Virus record (IMG/VR): IMGVR_UViG_3300030109_002494
Span: 7,434 to 31,462 of that record
Source: a virus
Strand: one strand, 5' to 3'
DNA: 24,029 nucleotides
Below, piece after piece: positions 21,101-24,029 of the stretch. Position numbers and translations under genes: made by a program. Position 1 is the first letter of the stretch, and every line of letters starts with the position of its first letter. Under the pieces are notes generated by a model, which worked only from the letters and a program-made list of their open reading frames with translations, was not told where the DNA came from and searched no databases.

Positions 21101-22678
21101 TTTTTAACTCCATTTCAAGACGGATTTATAGCAGCACAAGACTTTGCTGGTATTGAAATGTTAAAAGCATTAGAAATAACTTTGCCTCCTAACGCAACTG
21201 CAGCAGACAGAAGAAGTTTAGTTAATTTTGTAAACTCTATGAGAGGGTTAAGTGATTCTGCTGCTAAAGGAATATCACAAAATCAAAGAGCTTTAGAATC
21301 AGCATTATTATTAGCTCCCAGATACAGAAGAGCAACAATGTCGTTATATGCTTTAGCACTAGACAACACTACTGTAGGCGGGCAACAAGCAAGGAAAGCA
21401 CTATTAGGACTAGCAGGAGGAATGGCATTGACTACTGTTTCGTTACAAATAATGTTATCAGCTCAAAATGACGAGTCTATTGAAGAGCTGGAATCAAAAC
21501 TAGATGATATGTTTGACCCTACAAAAGGTTCTTTTCTTATGATTACATTGCCTAATGATATCAAAGTAGGACCGGGATCAAAGTTTATATCTGATTTTAG
21601 AATACTAAGCAAAGCAGCAAAAGCAGTTGTAACTGACGAGCCATTACAGGATTACCAAAACTTTTTAGCAGCAGACACAGATAATCCAGGATTAAAATGG
21701 GTTCAAGGACAATTAGCATTAGCTCCTCAAACAGCTTTAGATGTTTGGAGAGGAACAGATTTTATGGGAGAACCCATATATAGAGGTGGGCTTGATTTAG
21801 ACGGCTTGCAAAATTTTGTAGGAACTCCTTTAAAAGAAAACACTTTACCTATATGGTTGCAAGAATTTACAGAGAACAACTCAGGGGTATCATTATCTCC
21901 AGAACTAGATATAGGAGGAAGGGCTGTTAGGGCAGCAGGTGAATTTTTTGGATTAAGAACAAACCCTAAAGGCGTACACAATTTATTAAAAGAAGCAGCG
22001 TATATACACATGGACAAACCTTGGGACAAATTAATGCCATTTGAAAAAGACATACTTAAATATATGTTAACAGAATCAATAGCTGAAAGAAGAGAAAAAC
22101 AAATAGAAAGAAGCACTACGGATATACAAATATATTTTAATGAAACTGAAAAATTAAAAAAAGAATTTAACGACACTATGGGAAGGCTTGCAGAAAGTTA
22201 CGATATCTTTCCTTTAACAGCAGACGGAAATAGGGCTTATAATTTTAGATATCAAAATGAAAAATTTGCTTACAGAAAAGATAAAAACAAATTAGCAGAC
22301 AACATATTGTTTGAAGAGCAAGACACAGAACATCCTGATCCAAGATTAAGAGCATTAGCACAATATTACAATTTGTTTGACGAAGCAGAAAACGAAGCGG
22401 GAGATTTTGTGGGAACTATATTTGAAAAAAACTATAACAAACTTTTTGCAACATGGACACCAGAGCAAAGAAAAATAGTAAAAATGAGTAGATATAAAGA
22501 TCCGATTGACATGAGAGTTTACAACAGATTAAAAAGAACAAACAGAAAAGAAGCTGCAAGGATAACAGAAGCATGGAATTTAAGAATAAAATATTTTGAA
22601 GACATAGGCAGACAAGATTTAGCAGAAATGGAACGGGAAAGATTTTTAAAACCTGTCGTTCCTTTAGAAGATAGGTAA
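18158..22678 (+). CDS. Very large virion protein, probable internal/ejection protein
   Basis: 1506 aa. Disordered Pro/Ser-rich start (1-30), then a Gly/Ala-rich hydrophobic region (about 68-175) with repeated Gly-x3-Gly and Gly-Gly-Leu-Ala-Gly-Gly segments able to insert into membrane. A long charged helical middle (190-850) follows. More hydrophobic parts lie near 866-920 and 1051-1105. The segment Ala-Pro-Arg-Tyr-Arg-Arg, followed by a Gly/Ala helix and then a beta stretch (about 1050-1210), resembles a C-terminal domain shared by large phage virion and polyvalent proteins. The end is charged. Such proteins are often ejected with the DNA and form a channel across the host envelope. Start ATG with AAGG upstream. 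No lysozyme or transglycosylase signature was recognised. Confidence 0.72.
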   Translation: MTNGPVTSKFVPSPPPSNSQLPTSPSVKSGVWNWLTTPLVSEETADKAPEWIRPLARFGAKYFTDPLTLGITVGTAGLGGPAALGLRTAARGLPSGLRMGAKILAAGIEPVAYLPKGRAVGKLARVKQLGLGASGEIAITAGAGLGQETGEKIGGTPGAIIGGLAGGLAGASTFGMGARRVGATLQAEKIIDNNLKNLEKKTNPLSETLGEAIGPAKKEIEVESQTTIISDVQNEFDARWYARAAKKLKDFGTSKKFEAMARKPEALIRGLAKRIDPRITVNGIPEYAKVLRTTGGHTIDNLAALIQNWLNSKGTADTLFGNIDRTPTSKHGAITSGDLSPDAVPKELLGDLDNITLQNIASNQQLKEWDDYLSPERKEYFRRLAEIEKFGLDYMKESGIDVKEINFDAFDAFGTKGFTKAQADELGLSAEDLKIINDTQYAGRGLLGKFDAEGNLISKGLQRKDGTSITINRRVSSEKKRSFESVIDAEREGYRYISYDEYAIINLKSRLKRGYDERLLKWARENINNEELGGMKGLRITTENEELIATIDPNTLKLYEESISSARMSVKIQKALNAHLQGKPFTLSAKEMRTIATLKKQDKIFAQLLEARDSVFNKEVRSGVDNVKGIIKKFSTEVNEKLNYGNNPKVFALYTRVSQLKRLVERERRKPKGMQRLADPFNKNYITQLAAKASREGWENISDAELDKAYQTLANDSRYRQLIEQQDAYLTKEDFHGAAQQFVTDGDVRTIEMDIGRAFDNYVPQSMKDELSVNQMEYLKENIDSFTERAVNESAYAKKQIKNQKDANRNIGYNWEFNKITGLSGYKMRIPKKWSQEQIDRAEEMKDDWNKIDEAMQINSYLSRINDFNAIQRTLALAGDGSLIAIQLLALPFTHPIIAAKTGKTFFGAVLKGFLNGSNKKDLAEWHAKFITDNADLIQRFPGLQLSTRNEFFEGLDQNGFLDYRLFEQKGFSTLKKGYKAFLTPFQDGFIAAQDFAGIEMLKALEITLPPNATAADRRSLVNFVNSMRGLSDSAAKGISQNQRALESALLLAPRYRRATMSLYALALDNTTVGGQQARKALLGLAGGMALTTVSLQIMLSAQNDESIEELESKLDDMFDPTKGSFLMITLPNDIKVGPGSKFISDFRILSKAAKAVVTDEPLQDYQNFLAADTDNPGLKWVQGQLALAPQTALDVWRGTDFMGEPIYRGGLDLDGLQNFVGTPLKENTLPIWLQEFTENNSGVSLSPELDIGGRAVRAAGEFFGLRTNPKGVHNLLKEAAYIHMDKPWDKLMPFEKDILKYMLTESIAERREKQIERSTTDIQIYFNETEKLKKEFNDTMGRLAESYDIFPLTADGNRAYNFRYQNEKFAYRKDKNKLADNILFEEQDTEHPDPRLRALAQYYNLFDEAENEAGDFVGTIFEKNYNKLFATWTPEQRKIVKMSRYKDPIDMRVYNRLKRTNRKEAARITEAWNLRIKYFEDIGRQDLAEMERERFLKPVVPLEDR

Positions 22679-22707
22679 TTGACATTTTATTAATAAAGTT
22701 ATATTTT
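22679..22707 (+). promoter_or_regulatory. Candidate promoter before scaffold and capsid genes
   Basis: A perfect -35 TTGACA (22679-22684), 17 bp, then TATTTT (22702-22707; 4 of 6 matches to -10). The predicted start would fall almost at the ribosome binding site AGGAGG, giving a very short leader, which weakens the call. A dedicated promoter for the abundantly needed scaffold and coat proteins would make sense. Confidence 0.4.
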
Positions 22708-22723
22708 ATATATAGGAGGAAAT

Positions 22724-23482
22724 ATGGTAAATGAAAATACTTCGGAAGTACAACCAGAATTAAATATGGTTACCGATACTACGCCTACAACTGAAGCTCC
22801 GACAGAAGCTCCGGAAGTAACGACTGTTGACGTACCAGCTGAAGAAACTTCAACTGAAGGGACTGAAGTTGTAGCAGAGCCATCTACTGCGACAACAGAA
22901 ACTACAAAAGAAGAAACTGATTTAGGTACATATCCATCAACAACTGACACTGGATCAACTCTGCAAAAACAATTAGAAGATCAACAAACAAGAATTGCAG
23001 AATTAGAATCAGAAAGGAAAGTTGAACAAGTAAGGTTGCAGTCTGAACAATACAGAGATCAGTTATTGCAACAAGGGTATAGCAATGACCAAGCACAAGC
23101 TATGGCATCACAGTATTATCATCAGCAAAACCAAACTGTGCAACAGCAACAAAAGTTTGCACAGGAAAAAGAGTTTATAGAAGGTCAGTACAAGGCTTCC
23201 TTGCATTATGGAAAGCAGTACAATGTTGATCCAGAACAGTTGATTAAGTTCAAGACCCCTCAAGAAATGGAAGTTGCAGCACGGCATCAAGCCGAACTTA
23301 GGTCACTCAAAGAGGAAAACGCTAAGTTAAAGAAGCAACAAGTTCCTGCACAGAGCTTTGATAATAGCACAGCTCCAGCAGAAGCCAGTTCCAGTGAGGC
23401 AAGATTATTGGATCAATATAACGCAGGGGTTCGTAATCCTGACACCGAGGCAGCGGCTCGAAGAGCTGCCGGAATCGGATAA
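22724..23482 (+). CDS. Head scaffolding protein
   Basis: 252 aa. Thr/Glu/Pro/Ala-rich acidic N-terminus (1-75), a long Gln/Glu-rich coiled coil (about 78-145), a short ordered part, a second coiled coil (185-205) and a basic, helical C-terminus (220-252). That is the classical pattern of a scaffold that binds coat protein through its C-terminal helix and leaves or is removed after prohead assembly. It lies directly before the major capsid gene. ATG at 22724 with AGGAGG upstream. Confidence 0.82.
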   Translation: MVNENTSEVQPELNMVTDTTPTTEAPTEAPEVTTVDVPAEETSTEGTEVVAEPSTATTETTKEETDLGTYPSTTDTGSTLQKQLEDQQTRIAELESERKVEQVRLQSEQYRDQLLQQGYSNDQAQAMASQYYHQQNQTVQQQQKFAQEKEFIEGQYKASLHYGKQYNVDPEQLIKFKTPQEMEVAARHQAELRSLKEENAKLKKQQVPAQSFDNSTAPAEASSSEARLLDQYNAGVRNPDTEAAARRAAGIG

Positions 23483-23514
23483 ATTTATAAACCTTTAAAT
23501 AGGAGGAAGTCGTA

Positions 23515-24029
23515 ATGGCACAAACAGCGACAACTGGTAGTTTAGAAAATGCGAGCAAGATTATTATTGCAGCAGCTAGATATACCGAGGAGCATAATGC
23601 TCCGGCAATGGCTCTGATAGAGAGCTTTAGCCTTCCAAGTGGAGCTAAACAAGTAACAGTTCCAAAAGTTGGACAGATGACAGTTAGTGATCTGGAAGAT
23701 GGAAGGGACATTGTTGACGAAGAAGAAATTGGCATGACAACTGTTGACTTAACAGCAGCAGAAGTCGGAGCTAAAGTTATCTTAACTGATAAACTTGTTC
23801 GTGAACAACAAAACAATGTAATGACTATAATTGGTAAACAATTAGGTGATGCAATGGCAAGAAAGAAAGATACAGATGTTCACGCATTGTATCCTACTTT
23901 GAATGGAAATGAATTACTTGGAGGCTCAGTATCCATGTCACTATCCAATGTTGCGGGAGCAATAGCATATGCAAAAGCAAACAAGTTTGGAAATCAGATT
24001 TATATACTTCAGCATCCAAATGCTGTTTT
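23515..24029 (+). CDS. Major capsid protein (3' end outside window)
   Basis: Partial: 171 codons are present and the frame is open to the window end. The visible part has a Ser-Leu-Pro-Ser-Gly-Ala-Lys-Gln-Val-Thr-Val-Pro strand (about 40-52), an acidic loop (62-74), Val-Asp-Leu-Thr-Ala-Ala-Glu-Val-Gly-Ala-Lys (78-88), and a Val-Arg-Glu-Gln-Gln to Met-Ala-Arg-Lys-Lys-Asp-Thr-Asp helix (97-123). These are typical of HK97-fold coat proteins of the N4-gp56/P22-like type, whose spine helix follows such a segment. Position after a scaffold gene supports it. ATG at 23515 with AGGAGG upstream. It should assemble the icosahedral shell. Confidence 0.85.
   Translation, partial: MAQTATTGSLENASKIIIAAARYTEEHNAPAMALIESFSLPSGAKQVTVPKVGQMTVSDLEDGRDIVDEEEIGMTTVDLTAAEVGAKVILTDKLVREQQNNVMTIIGKQLGDAMARKKDTDVHALYPTLNGNELLGGSVSMSLSNVAGAIAYAKANKFGNQIYILQHPNAV

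Overview
The window is part of an AT-rich tailed double-stranded DNA phage (Caudoviricetes) genome. The evidence is an in-order packaging and head block: small terminase, large terminase, portal, three large probable virion proteins, scaffold, major capsid. Opposite it lies a tightly packed leftward block of small genes with a phage-type cytosine methyltransferase and a RusA-like resolvase. No tRNA, rRNA, CRISPR array, integrase or insertion sequence was found. The host cannot be named. Strong Shine-Dalgarno sites throughout, and one possible GAAC-N4-GTTC LexA-type box, fit a Gram-positive-like or related uncultured host, but only weakly.

Layout. (1) Positions 1-1696, minus strand: RusA-like resolvase (cut by the window edge), an acidic-tailed protein that may bind ssDNA, a small HTH protein and two unknowns, read from a near-consensus sigma70-type promoter at 1867-1896. 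The leader of this transcript can fold on a perfect 12-bp stem (1745-1847). (2) 1898-3280, minus: C5-cytosine DNA methyltransferase. (3) 3281-9163, minus: about 19 very small genes, mostly of unknown function, spaced 30-50 bp apart. A few belong to recognisable phage/plasmid accessory families (Api92-like, DUF2958-like, DUF4241-like). Their spacers are near-copies of each other and include the ribosome binding site. (4) 9355-10548, minus: a separate 397-aa unknown gene with its own terminator. (5) 10549-11668: about 1.1 kb with no convincing gene, between the two opposed blocks, rich in inverted repeats and probably holding control, replication or packaging sites. (6) 11669-24029, plus: packaging and head genes, continuing past the window.

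The most unusual feature is a five-copy 19-bp palindrome, GTCGTGA-N4-TTCACGAC, at 6167, 7956, 9054, 10565 and 10991. It occurs only between genes, in the leftward block and the central non-coding region. Three copies sit exactly one base after a stop codon. Together with the repeated start-associated leaders, it looks like a phage-specific control network comparable in layout (not in sequence) to the start-associated sequences of cluster K mycobacteriophages or the stoperators of L5-like phages.

How the parts work together (inference): the leftward block should be early functions (host take-over, DNA modification, recombination) and the rightward block late functions (packaging and capsid assembly). 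A further promoter candidate just before the scaffold gene may raise scaffold and capsid output.
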